NCBI RefSeq assembly: GCF_019175345.1 | Contig: NZ_CP077717.1 | Span: 248,001 to 312,000 of the forward strand | Direction: 5' to 3' | Source of the DNA: Saccharolobus shibatae B12 | GTDB taxonomy: Archaea; Thermoproteota; Thermoprotei_A; Sulfolobales; Sulfolobaceae | Length of the DNA stretch: 64,000 nt | In this document: positions 48,580 through 57,498 of the stretch, one piece after another | Position numbering within the stretch: the first letter of the stretch is position 1 | How the letters are laid out: each line of letters begins with the position of its first letter | Made by a program: the position numbers and the translations under genes | Notes under the pieces: generated by a model | The model's database searches: none | Told to the model about the DNA's origin: nothing | What the model saw: only the letters and a program-made list of their open reading frames with translations

Positions 48580-49188
48580 ATGGCTTTATTCGTAGATCCG
48601 TTAACAAGTCAACTCATAGCTATGGCAGTTAGCTTCTTAGTATTAGCTTATGCGTTATTTAAGACCTATAGAGTCCATAGTACAGTAGTCGACTATAGGA
48701 ACGCCATGAAGAGCGCGTATATGCCACTCCTAGCATTAGGAACATTTATGACAATTACTGGAATTTACGGACTGTTAGTGTGGCCATTGATTAGTAGCTA
48801 CAACATATTATTTTACGACTTATATCCAATTTTAGGAATTGGATTAATGAGCATTGCAGTTAGTATAAAAAATGAGTATAAGCTGGAAGTTTTAGGTTTT
48901 ATGGGATTATTGTACGGACTAGTTACAATATACTATGGAGTGACAGGTTATTTACAGAATATGACCCTTGAACCAATAGCGTTATTAGCACTTTACGCAT
49001 TAACAGGTTTATCTTCCATCTTCTTTTATCCAGTTGCCGTATTTCTTGATAACGCTAAGGTCAGCAAGGCATTCCTAATAATTGATGCAGTACTATTGAT
49101 CCTAGCAGCACTTGTGGCAGGATATATAGGTTTAGAGGCAGTGCCTAGCCACCTAACTGGATTCGCCAAATGGACTCCGTTTGTATAA
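48580..49188 (+). CDS. DUF981 membrane protein
   Basis: A 202-residue protein with six to seven membrane helices matching DUF981: residues 50-75 (LLALGTFMTITGIYGLLVWP), then YNILFYDLYPILGIGLMSI, and near the end FLDNAKVSKAFLIIDAVLLI. The conserved Tyr/Asp pair in the middle is the family mark. Function unknown. A GGTGAT SD is located 3 nt before the ATG at 48580. Confidence 0.78.
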   Translation: MALFVDPLTSQLIAMAVSFLVLAYALFKTYRVHSTVVDYRNAMKSAYMPLLALGTFMTITGIYGLLVWPLISSYNILFYDLYPILGIGLMSIAVSIKNEYKLEVLGFMGLLYGLVTIYYGVTGYLQNMTLEPIALLALYALTGLSSIFFYPVAVFLDNAKVSKAFLIIDAVLLILAALVAGYIGLEAVPSHLTGFAKWTPFV

Positions 49189-49227
49189 ATACATTCTTCT
49201 TTTTTAAAGTAATTATTTCTTATTATT

Positions 49228-50307
49228 TCATATTTTTATATCCTTAAAGAAGTTATAGAAGAGAATTGTTGCAACCAGATACAACGATCCCGTTATGAAG
49301 AAGGGCATATTTAAGTTTCCAATATAAAATAAATAACCTGTCAGATTAGGTCCTAAAGATCGGGGAATTGCATCAAGGAGCTGAAGCATACTATTTACCC
49401 TACTCCTTTCCTCTTCTTTCACAACTTTGAAAACTAAGCTATTCATCAATGGCCCAGTCGAATTCATTAATACGTTTCTCATTATGTAAATTACTCCAGC
49501 AATAAATAAGGAAGTGGAAAATGGCATTATAAATAGGAGGGCTATTGCGGCAAAATGCGTTATTACTATTGCTTTTATTCTACCCAATGTTTTAGCTAAA
49601 AACGGCGAGGTTAAGGTACCCAATGCTAAGGTTATCTCTGATATTGCATATATTGGAGAAAGCGATGAAGCTGTAGCGTGAAACCTTAAGTTGAACCATA
49701 AAGATAACATAGGTAACAAGACCCCTGCTCCCAATCCTATTATTGCCTCGGTTGAGAGTTTTCCTAACACCTTAAAGGAAGAGATCTTAAGCGTCACTTT
49801 CCTTGTTCCCTTATAATTTTCCTTAACTGGAATGAGTAGTAATAACGATAAGAACGTTACGATACTGTCAAGTGCTATAATGCTTCTATAGTTTAGCGCT
49901 ATTGGCAGTAAGGAACCTACTACGGAAAAAATTGTATTTAAGGATGACCTATAAGCCATTGCCTTATCCAAATCTCCACTTTTCTCAGCTAGTATTGAGG
50001 AGATTAGACCATAACCTTGGTTTGTAAAAAGATAAGCATAAGGGGTTATTAGGAGTAGAAGAAAGGAGAGTCCTCCAACACCTCTAGATATGTATACGAA
50101 TTTCTTCCTCCCGTAAGCGTCTCCCAATACTGCCCAGAATAAGGATAATAACGTATTAACTATTATAGCGCTTCCCAATATTACTCCTATTGTTAAGGGA
50201 TTTAGACCAAGTGATTTCAGATATAACGCCATTATAACCGTGTTAGCTCCCCAAACTATTCCCCCTACGGAGGAAGCTAACACTAATAAAAAATCCTCTC
50301 TTTTCAT
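49228..50307 (-). CDS. MFS transporter (359 aa)
   Basis: A 359-residue major facilitator, short of the usual 400, with 10-12 helices. Signatures: GGIVWGANTVIMALYLKSLG, GDAYGRKKFVYISRG (loop 2-3 motif), and in the second half PFLAKTLGRIKAIVITH. The short N-terminal half has SGDLDKAMAYRSSLN in the loop after helix 4. The likely role is drug or metabolite export; substrate is unknown. Monocistronic. Confidence 0.8.
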   Translation of the reverse strand: MKREDFLLVLASSVGGIVWGANTVIMALYLKSLGLNPLTIGVILGSAIIVNTLLSLFWAVLGDAYGRKKFVYISRGVGGLSFLLLLITPYAYLFTNQGYGLISSILAEKSGDLDKAMAYRSSLNTIFSVVGSLLPIALNYRSIIALDSIVTFLSLLLLIPVKENYKGTRKVTLKISSFKVLGKLSTEAIIGLGAGVLLPMLSLWFNLRFHATASSLSPIYAISEITLALGTLTSPFLAKTLGRIKAIVITHFAAIALLFIMPFSTSLFIAGVIYIMRNVLMNSTGPLMNSLVFKVVKEEERSRVNSMLQLLDAIPRSLGPNLTGYLFYIGNLNMPFFITGSLYLVATILFYNFFKDIKI

Positions 50308-50449
50308 ACTATGATAAACGCTTATGTTCTTAAAAAGTTGTTAGAAATATAAGTATCATCATCTATCAAAACAAAACATACTAAAGAATGACTCATTAGT
50401 TAAGAGATTAGCTGTAATATTTAAATAGCTACGTGTAAAGTATAAACAT

Positions 50450-51472
50450 ATGCAAGATGAAAGAGTAGTAATATTAGGAGGAGGATTTGCTGGTATTGCA
50501 GCTAAGTTAGTGTATCCTAATGCAATACTCGTTGACGAAAGGGACTTCATGGTGGTTACTCCAAGGTTGGTAGAGGTTATAGAGAAGAACCTTCCTTTAT
50601 CATACGCCTTAATTCATAGGAAAGTTGACGTTAAGGCTAAGGTTTTAAAGGTTGACTTTAAGGAGAAGAAGGTAATAACAACTGAGGGTGAAATCAAGTT
50701 CGATAAGTTAATAATTGCGTTGGGTTATGAGCAAGATTTGAGTAGGATAAAGGGGGCTGAAAATTACGGTAAAGGATTTACCCTGGAAAACGTGGAAAAG
50801 ATTAAGTCTTTTAAAGAGGGTTCGATAGTCACAATTCTTGGAGGAGGTGCACTTGGCGTTGAGTTGGCTGGAGCATTAAGAAAGAGGGGCCATATTGTGA
50901 ATTTACTTGAGGCGGAGAATAGATTAGTACCATATCTGACCCCGGATTTCTCTAAGGAGGTTCAAAAGGTTTTGGAAAGGCAAGGCGTTAACGTAATTCT
51001 AAGGGCTAAGGTAGAGGAAGTAAAGGAAAATGAGGTAGTTACCACACAGGGGAGAATAAGGAGCGATTACGTGATCTTCTCTGCGGGTTTTTCCGGTCCT
51101 AAAATAGTAAGGGAAATGGGATTGTCAAATAAGAACAATAGGATGCTAGTTGATAAATTCCTCAGATCAGTGGATTACGATTTCGTTTATGGTGCTGGTG
51201 ATTGTGCCAACTTTAGGGATGGATTTATTCCACAATCTGCACAAGTTTCCTTACAAGCTGGTGAGGTTGCTATGAATAATGCAATAAAGGGTGAGAAAGT
51301 CGAGTTTAAACCAGTACAGAAGGCCATAGTATTTAAGATCGGAGACGATTATATTGGTTTGGTAAAGAACACCGTGATAAGTGGTCCTATTGCAGCACTC
51401 ATTAAATCCTTCGCTATTAGTTCTTTAGAAGGTAAGGTTAAGAAAGTGAACAAATTTGTTCTAGCTATCTGA
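50450..51472 (+). CDS. NDH-2-like FAD/NAD(P) oxidoreductase
   Basis: A 340-residue pyridine nucleotide-disulfide family protein. FAD site VVILGGGFAGIAAKL at residues 6-20; NAD(P) site TILGGGALGVELAGAL near 148; second FAD motif VYGAGDCANFRDG near 262. The absence of a CxxC redox pair points to the type II NADH dehydrogenase/sulfide:quinone reductase side, where electrons go to quinone. The C-terminal amphipathic helix that anchors NDH-2 is short here. Leaderless-like start at 50450. Confidence 0.82.
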   Translation: MQDERVVILGGGFAGIAAKLVYPNAILVDERDFMVVTPRLVEVIEKNLPLSYALIHRKVDVKAKVLKVDFKEKKVITTEGEIKFDKLIIALGYEQDLSRIKGAENYGKGFTLENVEKIKSFKEGSIVTILGGGALGVELAGALRKRGHIVNLLEAENRLVPYLTPDFSKEVQKVLERQGVNVILRAKVEEVKENEVVTTQGRIRSDYVIFSAGFSGPKIVREMGLSNKNNRMLVDKFLRSVDYDFVYGAGDCANFRDGFIPQSAQVSLQAGEVAMNNAIKGEKVEFKPVQKAIVFKIGDDYIGLVKNTVISGPIAALIKSFAISSLEGKVKKVNKFVLAI

Positions 51473-51599
51473 TCACCTTAAATGGTGAAACTTTAGGTTG
51501 TTATTTTAACGTAATCTTCAAGTTTTCCAAAATAGGAGTGTGAGCAAAAGTTAGACACATCTCAAGAATTGAGGTACAAATTGAGGATAATTGGAAGAA

Positions 51600-52853
51600 T
51601 TACTCCTTCTCTATATTGCCCTTTGTCTCATGCGAGATAATGCTTACCGAGATTATTAATGCACCAAGAATAAGCATAGCTATCATTTCCACCACTGGAA
51701 ATAACGCTATTGAGGTAAAATAAAGGATGGTTGTGAGGAGTAACGGAATGAAATTCCCAACTAAGAATCCAATATTCCAGCTTAAAGATACTCCGGTGCT
51801 TCTGATTTTAGTTGGGAAGTTCTCGTTTACGTAGCTCATTATTCCACCACCTCCAAATACGGAAACGAAGCCCAAAATTGAAACAAAAATAGGAATTAAC
51901 GATCTTGAAGATAGGGGCATTAGCATGAAAACGGGTGAAAACAATATTCCCAAAATACCACCTATCATTGAAATCTTCTTTCTACCAATTCTTTCGCTCA
52001 ATTCACCTCCCATAAATGCCGAAATAATCGCTACTACACTGTATATCAAGGACATATATCCTATTTCAATCTTTGATAAGTGATCAACGGCATAAAGAAA
52101 GTTAGGTAGCATGACGTTAACCAACGCGTTCATCGAAGCCCAAAGGGCAGTTAATGTCGATGCCAATATAAATTGCCTCTTGTACGACGAGATTAACACC
52201 TTAGCAGGAGATTTAACTCTCTCCTTATTTCTCCTAAACCTTAAGGACTCCGGCATTAGGAATCCAAAGGGTAATATGAGAAGAGAGGTCAAGAACATTA
52301 TTCTCCATCCTATTTCAATATAGTTAGAACTACCTATTACAGTAATTATTGTGAAAAACACTATTGACGCTAGAAGATAAGCTGAACCGCCAACAGCAAA
52401 TCCAGATCCTCCAAACCAACCCCTATGTCTTTCCGGCAGATCCTCAACACCTACTACAGTAATTCCAGCGGATAATCCTCCAGTAAAGAAACCTTGTACC
52501 ATATATAATATTATTAACAATATGGGAGAGGGATCTGGTATTAGCGCTACTACAACTAAAGGCAAAGCTGAACCTAAACTGGATATTCTAGTAACAAATT
52601 TCCTACCATACCTATCGCTTATTGGTCCCAATACGTAAGCTCCAGGAACTCTCATTATTACGTCGATCAATAGTAGGCCATAAACTCCTAATAGTGAGAG
52701 TACGTATGAACCTTTAAATAACGTTTGAGAGATGTATGGTGAGTTAAACACTAACAATATTGAATAGTTATATACCAGAAATGTATAACTCATGAAATTT
52801 AGGAATATTAACTTAATTTCTCTGCTTGATAGTGAGCTCATCTCGTTTAACAT
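51600..52853 (-). CDS. MFS transporter (417 aa)
   Basis: A 417-residue major facilitator of the metabolite:H+ symporter type, with 12 helices. GPISDRYGRKFVTRISSLG is the loop 2-3 motif, FTGGLSAGITVVGVEDLPERHRGWFGG marks helix 4-5 (about residues 115-141), and GGELSERIGRKKISMIGG the second half. Possible substrates are sugars or organic acids. The gene is divergent from the CedA-like gene, 64 bp apart. Confidence 0.82.
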   Translation of the reverse strand: MLNEMSSLSSREIKLIFLNFMSYTFLVYNYSILLVFNSPYISQTLFKGSYVLSLLGVYGLLLIDVIMRVPGAYVLGPISDRYGRKFVTRISSLGSALPLVVVALIPDPSPILLIILYMVQGFFTGGLSAGITVVGVEDLPERHRGWFGGSGFAVGGSAYLLASIVFFTIITVIGSSNYIEIGWRIMFLTSLLILPFGFLMPESLRFRRNKERVKSPAKVLISSYKRQFILASTLTALWASMNALVNVMLPNFLYAVDHLSKIEIGYMSLIYSVVAIISAFMGGELSERIGRKKISMIGGILGILFSPVFMLMPLSSRSLIPIFVSILGFVSVFGGGGIMSYVNENFPTKIRSTGVSLSWNIGFLVGNFIPLLLTTILYFTSIALFPVVEMIAMLILGALIISVSIISHETKGNIEKE

Positions 52854-52917
52854 TTAACGTTTAACTAAAAAATAATATCGGTCTTCCCTCAGATAATATA
52901 ATCTCTTAAAAGCTCTC

Positions 52918-53706
52918 GTGTACTCACCATTTGAAATACTCTATTTAGCAATTGTAATAGACTCCCTCTCTTACACCATAGGTGCACTGTTTTACGGCTC
53001 ACCAATTCCAGTGAGAGGATTCAAAGAGATGGGTCATAAAATGATCGTTAACTCGATTTACGTAGCAGTATTAGCTAACATCTTTGGCCTCATCCTTTCC
53101 ATACTATCTCAATTGCAAAACATATTAGGAGTGAATTGGAGTATCTTTTACTTAGACATAGGTCTCCTTCAAATCCAAACCGGTGTGGCAATCAATATGG
53201 GGAAATTCCTATACGGTATTATAGCAATAATACTCTATCACTTTAAAGTACCTAGCCAGTTCTACTCCTTAGTAACACCACTTTTACAATACATTTCATT
53301 CCTAACAGACATACTCATTCTACTAAACTTCTACATGGATCTGGGTCTTTTCATTCAATCATCATATATGGTACTCATCGCAGTTGGAATATTATTGATG
53401 GCTCTTCCATTTCAGATGGGGAAGGGAATTGGAAGCATGTTAATAGCTTTTACCGTTGTGTTTTACGTGGGGCTCCCCCTCTTACCAATACTAATATCCA
53501 ACACTTCACCTCTCCAAAATCAAAACTTTGTCTTACAAGACATTGCGTTACAGACCGAGGAGTTCTATGCCCAAATTCCAGCTCTATTTTACTCCTTCAT
53601 CCTAATTCCATTAACGTATATGGGAGTATTGGTGGGATTTTCCTTCATTTTGCAGAGTTTTATAGGCGGTTATGTTGCGAAATTACCAATTCCGGTTGAA
53701 ATTTAA
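52918..53706 (+). CDS. cedA: Probable CedA (DNA-import membrane protein)
   Basis: A 262-residue polytopic membrane protein with about six to seven helices, soluble extracellular loop near residues 195-225. Residues 160-190 contain FQMGKGIGSMLIAFTVVFYV, followed by GLPLLP, resembling VirB6/TrbL-like channels; CedA of the crenarchaeal Ced DNA-import system is a protein of about this size and has that homology. The Ced system, induced by UV, imports DNA after cell aggregation. The two small CedA partner proteins (CedA1, CedA2) and the ATPase CedB are not seen here. The start is GTG at 52918 with a TATA-like AATATA about 20 nt upstream. The identity is inferred from length, topology and the channel motif. 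Confidence 0.5.
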   Translation: MYSPFEILYLAIVIDSLSYTIGALFYGSPIPVRGFKEMGHKMIVNSIYVAVLANIFGLILSILSQLQNILGVNWSIFYLDIGLLQIQTGVAINMGKFLYGIIAIILYHFKVPSQFYSLVTPLLQYISFLTDILILLNFYMDLGLFIQSSYMVLIAVGILLMALPFQMGKGIGSMLIAFTVVFYVGLPLLPILISNTSPLQNQNFVLQDIALQTEEFYAQIPALFYSFILIPLTYMGVLVGFSFILQSFIGGYVAKLPIPVEI

Positions 53707-53746
53707 TGGAAAATCTATATAAACAAGTTAATTACCTTTTATTTGT

Positions 53747-54916
53747 ATGTTATTGCAACCAAAAGATGAAGAAGAAAAACTCATTCTCTCAACAGTTGAC
53801 CAATTAATGGAAAAATACAACGAAAGGTATTGGCTAGATAAGGACCAAAAGAGGGAATTCCCAATAGATTTCCTCGATGACTTCATGAGATTGGGATTAG
53901 GATCAATTTTAATACCAGAAGAATATGGTGGAGTTGGGAAAGGAGTTAGACTCGCTTCCTTAATCCTATATAGCATTAATCTAAAAGGCGGTAACTCATA
54001 TTTCGTACACGGACATTACTACAACACTGCGTTACTCTCAAAACACGCTGGAAAAAGGGTAAGAGAAAAGTACTTCAAGGATATCGCAAATGGCGCTAAA
54101 GTATTGTCATTAGCGTTAACTGAACCAGAAGTCGGCTCGGATACGACGAAAATTAAGACAATTGCAGAGAAAGTTGGGAATAATTTCGTTATAAAGGGGC
54201 ATAAGATATTCATTTCTAGGGTAAAACACACTGACTTTATGATATTGGTAGCTAGAACAACACCCTATGAAAAGGTTGAAAAGAAGACTGATGGTATAAC
54301 CTTGTTTTTAGTTGATCTAAGAGAGGGAAGGGAAGGAATTGAAATGAGGGAAATAAGGACCATGTCAAACACTAACGCTTATGAAATGTTCATTGACGGT
54401 CTCAAAGTGCCAGAAGAAAACGTTTTAGGGGAAGTTGGAAAGGGATTCTATTACTTGCTTGATCTATTAAATGCTGAAAGATTTATGATAGCTGCAGAAA
54501 TGATAGGCAACGCTGAGTGGTTCGTAAACAAGGCAGTTGAATACGCTAATAATAGAGTAGTTTTCGATAAGCAAATAGGTAGCTTCCAAGGTGTACAATT
54601 TCCAATAGCTAAAGTATATGCTCAATTACTATCCCTCTCCTCTTACTTTAATGAAGGTTTGAGAGCACTAGAAGAAGGGAAGGATACAAAAACTATCGGA
54701 AATTACGCAAACGTATCAAAATATCTGGCAGCTGAAATAGCTTGGGAGGCTGGAAATGTAGCAATGGACATTTATGGAGGTTACGGATATGCCGTAGAAA
54801 CTGGAATAGAAAGGAAACTAAGGGAGACTAGATTATATAAGGTAGCCCCAGTGTCACAAAATTTAGTATTAGCATACATCGCTCATCACATATTAGGACT
54901 TCCTAAATCATATTAG
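53747..54916 (+). CDS. Acyl-CoA dehydrogenase
   Basis: A 389-residue flavoenzyme of full family length. LALTEPEVGSDTTKIKTIAE is the FAD/substrate motif, ISRVKHTDFMILVARTT and DGLKVPEENVLGEVGKGFYY follow, and AMDIYGGYGYAVETGIERK near the end holds the catalytic Glu region. It removes two hydrogens from an acyl-CoA, probably short or branched. 9-bp 3' overlap with the convergent CoA-transferase gene suggests the pair acts in one fatty or organic acid pathway. Confidence 0.88.
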   Translation: MLLQPKDEEEKLILSTVDQLMEKYNERYWLDKDQKREFPIDFLDDFMRLGLGSILIPEEYGGVGKGVRLASLILYSINLKGGNSYFVHGHYYNTALLSKHAGKRVREKYFKDIANGAKVLSLALTEPEVGSDTTKIKTIAEKVGNNFVIKGHKIFISRVKHTDFMILVARTTPYEKVEKKTDGITLFLVDLREGREGIEMREIRTMSNTNAYEMFIDGLKVPEENVLGEVGKGFYYLLDLLNAERFMIAAEMIGNAEWFVNKAVEYANNRVVFDKQIGSFQGVQFPIAKVYAQLLSLSSYFNEGLRALEEGKDTKTIGNYANVSKYLAAEIAWEAGNVAMDIYGGYGYAVETGIERKLRETRLYKVAPVSQNLVLAYIAHHILGLPKSY

Positions 54917-56026
54917 CATTATTATTCCTTTTTCAGCAAGCTTGTTTATGTCCTCTTTCGAATATCCTAACTCAAGTAAAACTTCTTTAGTATTCTCACC
55001 GAGTTTAGGTGCTTTACTCTTATTTGGCGTTACGTTTATGGGGAAATTGATGTACTTAACGCCCTCATTCTCGTAAACCAACCTATTACCATATCTTTTA
55101 AATGCTTCTCCAAGGTCTAATATTGGAGCAACTGGCACATCAGCCTTACTTAATAAATCAACCCAATAATCTCTAGTATTTTTCTCAAAAATTCTACTCA
55201 GCTCGATTATTATATAATTTCTATTCTCAATCCTCTTTTGGAGAGTATCGAACTTAGCTAAGTCCTCCCTATTTATTGCCTTACAAAGCCTCAAATATTG
55301 CTCATCATTAAATACAGCAACGTATATGTAACCATCGGCAGTCTTAAACGCCTGATAAGGTACTAAATATCTATGTGCAGATCCCATCCTCTTGGGAACT
55401 TTCCCAGTATTTAAATACATGTAAGCGTCTTCTAGGGTTAAATAAAATTGAGTATAGATCATTGGAACATCAATAAAAGATGGACCTCCCCTATTTAAGG
55501 CCCATAATATCATTATACTAGCAAGTAGTCCGGTAGTGATATCTGAAATTGAGGTAGCAAACTTTACCGGATTTTCCTCCCCAGTCATGTCCATTAATCC
55601 ACTTAAGGCTAGAATTATGGTGTCGTAAGCTGGTCTATCAGCTTCCTCAGTGAAATTACCGAAACCAGTTATGGAACAGTAAATTATTTTGGGGTTAATC
55701 TTTTTAACACTCTCGTAATCAACATTTAGCCTCTTTAATGCAGAGGGTCTATAGTTAGTAACTATAACGTTAGCAGTTTTAACTAGCCTTTGGAAGATCT
55801 CATAACCCTCATCACTTTTCAGATTAATTACCACGCTCTTCTTACCCCTATTCGTACTAGCAAAGTAAATACTAATCCCATTAATTTCAGGCTTAACCCT
55901 TCTCCTATCGTCACCATAAGGCGGTGGCTCAACCTTAATTACTTCCATACCTAAATCAGCTAAGACTTCTCCAACCAACGGTGCGGATATGTTACTTCCA
56001 AGTTCGATAACCCTAATTTTCTCCAT
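54908..56026 (-). CDS. Class III (CaiB/BaiF) CoA-transferase
   Basis: A 372-residue family III CoA-transferase. IRVIELGSNISAPLVGEVLADL at the N-terminus, GKKSVVINLKSDEGYEIF, and the catalytic Asp in EADRPAYDTIILALSGLMDMTG. It moves CoA from a donor acyl-CoA to a carboxylic acid. Genes of this class often sit with acyl-CoA dehydrogenases, as here. Substrate unknown. Confidence 0.88.
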   Translation of the reverse strand: MEKIRVIELGSNISAPLVGEVLADLGMEVIKVEPPPYGDDRRRVKPEINGISIYFASTNRGKKSVVINLKSDEGYEIFQRLVKTANVIVTNYRPSALKRLNVDYESVKKINPKIIYCSITGFGNFTEEADRPAYDTIILALSGLMDMTGEENPVKFATSISDITTGLLASIMILWALNRGGPSFIDVPMIYTQFYLTLEDAYMYLNTGKVPKRMGSAHRYLVPYQAFKTADGYIYVAVFNDEQYLRLCKAINREDLAKFDTLQKRIENRNYIIIELSRIFEKNTRDYWVDLLSKADVPVAPILDLGEAFKRYGNRLVYENEGVKYINFPINVTPNKSKAPKLGENTKEVLLELGYSKEDINKLAEKGIIMLI

Positions 56027-56128
56027 ATCTTACGTTAAAAAGTAGAAGATAAATAAGATTATTTGCATAAAATTTCGAACCATCTCCCCTTTGCAAAATT
56101 TATTAGTTTATTTAATTTATAAACACAT

Positions 56129-57475
56129 ATGAGTATCGCTGGGAGAATAGAAAGACTGCCTTGGACTTCTTTTCATACGAGACTCTTAGCCCTCTTAACT
56201 CTGGGAGAGTTCTTCGAACTCTACGATCTATTTACTGGAGGCTTTGTAGCGTCACAAGTGGCATCGTTTTTTAAAGTATCATCGGCAACTGGAATCTACT
56301 ATACTGTTGCAATCTTCTTTCTAGGAGCATTTGTAGGAGCGATAATTTTCAACTATATAGGAGATTCAGTAGGTAGGAGAACTGCGCTAATAATCAACAT
56401 GGCAATAACCGGAATTGCGTTGCTGTTGATACCATTTTCTCCAAATATTCTGACTTTTGGAATATTAAGATTTATAGCTGGTGTAGGAGTTGGACCAGAG
56501 GCAATATTAGTTTTAGACGTTTTAATAACGGAGTTTTTTCCGTCGACTGTCAGAGGTAAGGCGTTAGCAATAGGTTATACTGCAGCGTGGACTGCACCTA
56601 TAGTCGTTGCAGTTCTAGCTTATCTTCTTCTGCCTCATAAATACATTCTATACGGTTGGCAATGGTTATTCATAATAGGAGGCTTAGGTATACTTACAAT
56701 AATACCATTTAGATTCCTAATTCCAGAATCTCCCAGATGGTTAGAAAGTAAGGGAAGATTAGATGAGGCTGAAAAAATAGTTAGAAGGATGGAGGAAATA
56801 GCGATTAAGGAAAAGGGGCAATTGGGAGAACCATTACAAGTTCAAGTTATAACTTCACAAAGGGTTAAGATATCTGAACTATTCTCGCCACTGTATAGAA
56901 AGAGGACAGTAATGCTATGGATTTTTGAATTCTTACAAGCTGGAGTATATTATGGCTTTGCCTCGTTAGCACCATCAGTGCTATTTGCGAAAGGTTTCAC
57001 GTTAGTGCATACACTACAGTACACCATGATAATCTATACCTCGTACTTTATTAGTTCTCTAGCATCAATATTCATCATAGATAGTCAAAAGTTTGATAGA
57101 AAATGGCAGGTAAGTATTGTAATGTTATTAATGGGATTAGTCGGATTAGCTTTTGGATTCTCCTCCTCTCCTCTGGAGGCAGTAGTAACTGGCTTCGCAT
57201 TTGGTTTCCTATCAAACATATTTTCCAATGCTTTCCATCAATACGGTGCTGAGTTATATCCAACTAGAGTAAGGGCTTTTGCAGATGGTGTACAGTACTC
57301 CTTAAGTAGGTTAGGAAACTACATTTGGTTAACTCTCTTACCAATAGTACTATATAGTAACGGACCAGTTGCAATGTACACAGTGGTATTTATAATGGCT
57401 CTTATAGTAACTCTAGTTGTAGCAATTTTAGGACCTAAGGCGTCAAAGATTGAACTTGAAGAATTATCAAAATAA
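56129..57475 (+). CDS. MFS transporter (sugar/metabolite:H+ type)
   Basis: A 448-residue major facilitator with 12 helices. LTLGEFFELYDLFTGGFVAS in helix 1 shows the ELYD motif of aromatic/organic acid symporters; GDSVGRRTALIIN follows; helix 4 GVGVGPEAILVLDVLITEFFPS; helix 6 end RFLIPESPRWLESKGR is the hallmark of the sugar-porter/AAHS branch. It likely imports a sugar or carboxylate, which would suit the neighbouring CoA-transferase and acyl-CoA dehydrogenase. Confidence 0.85.
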   Translation: MSIAGRIERLPWTSFHTRLLALLTLGEFFELYDLFTGGFVASQVASFFKVSSATGIYYTVAIFFLGAFVGAIIFNYIGDSVGRRTALIINMAITGIALLLIPFSPNILTFGILRFIAGVGVGPEAILVLDVLITEFFPSTVRGKALAIGYTAAWTAPIVVAVLAYLLLPHKYILYGWQWLFIIGGLGILTIIPFRFLIPESPRWLESKGRLDEAEKIVRRMEEIAIKEKGQLGEPLQVQVITSQRVKISELFSPLYRKRTVMLWIFEFLQAGVYYGFASLAPSVLFAKGFTLVHTLQYTMIIYTSYFISSLASIFIIDSQKFDRKWQVSIVMLLMGLVGLAFGFSSSPLEAVVTGFAFGFLSNIFSNAFHQYGAELYPTRVRAFADGVQYSLSRLGNYIWLTLLPIVLYSNGPVAMYTVVFIMALIVTLVVAILGPKASKIELEELSK

Positions 57476-57498
57476 ATAAAAGGAGTATATGATTTTTG

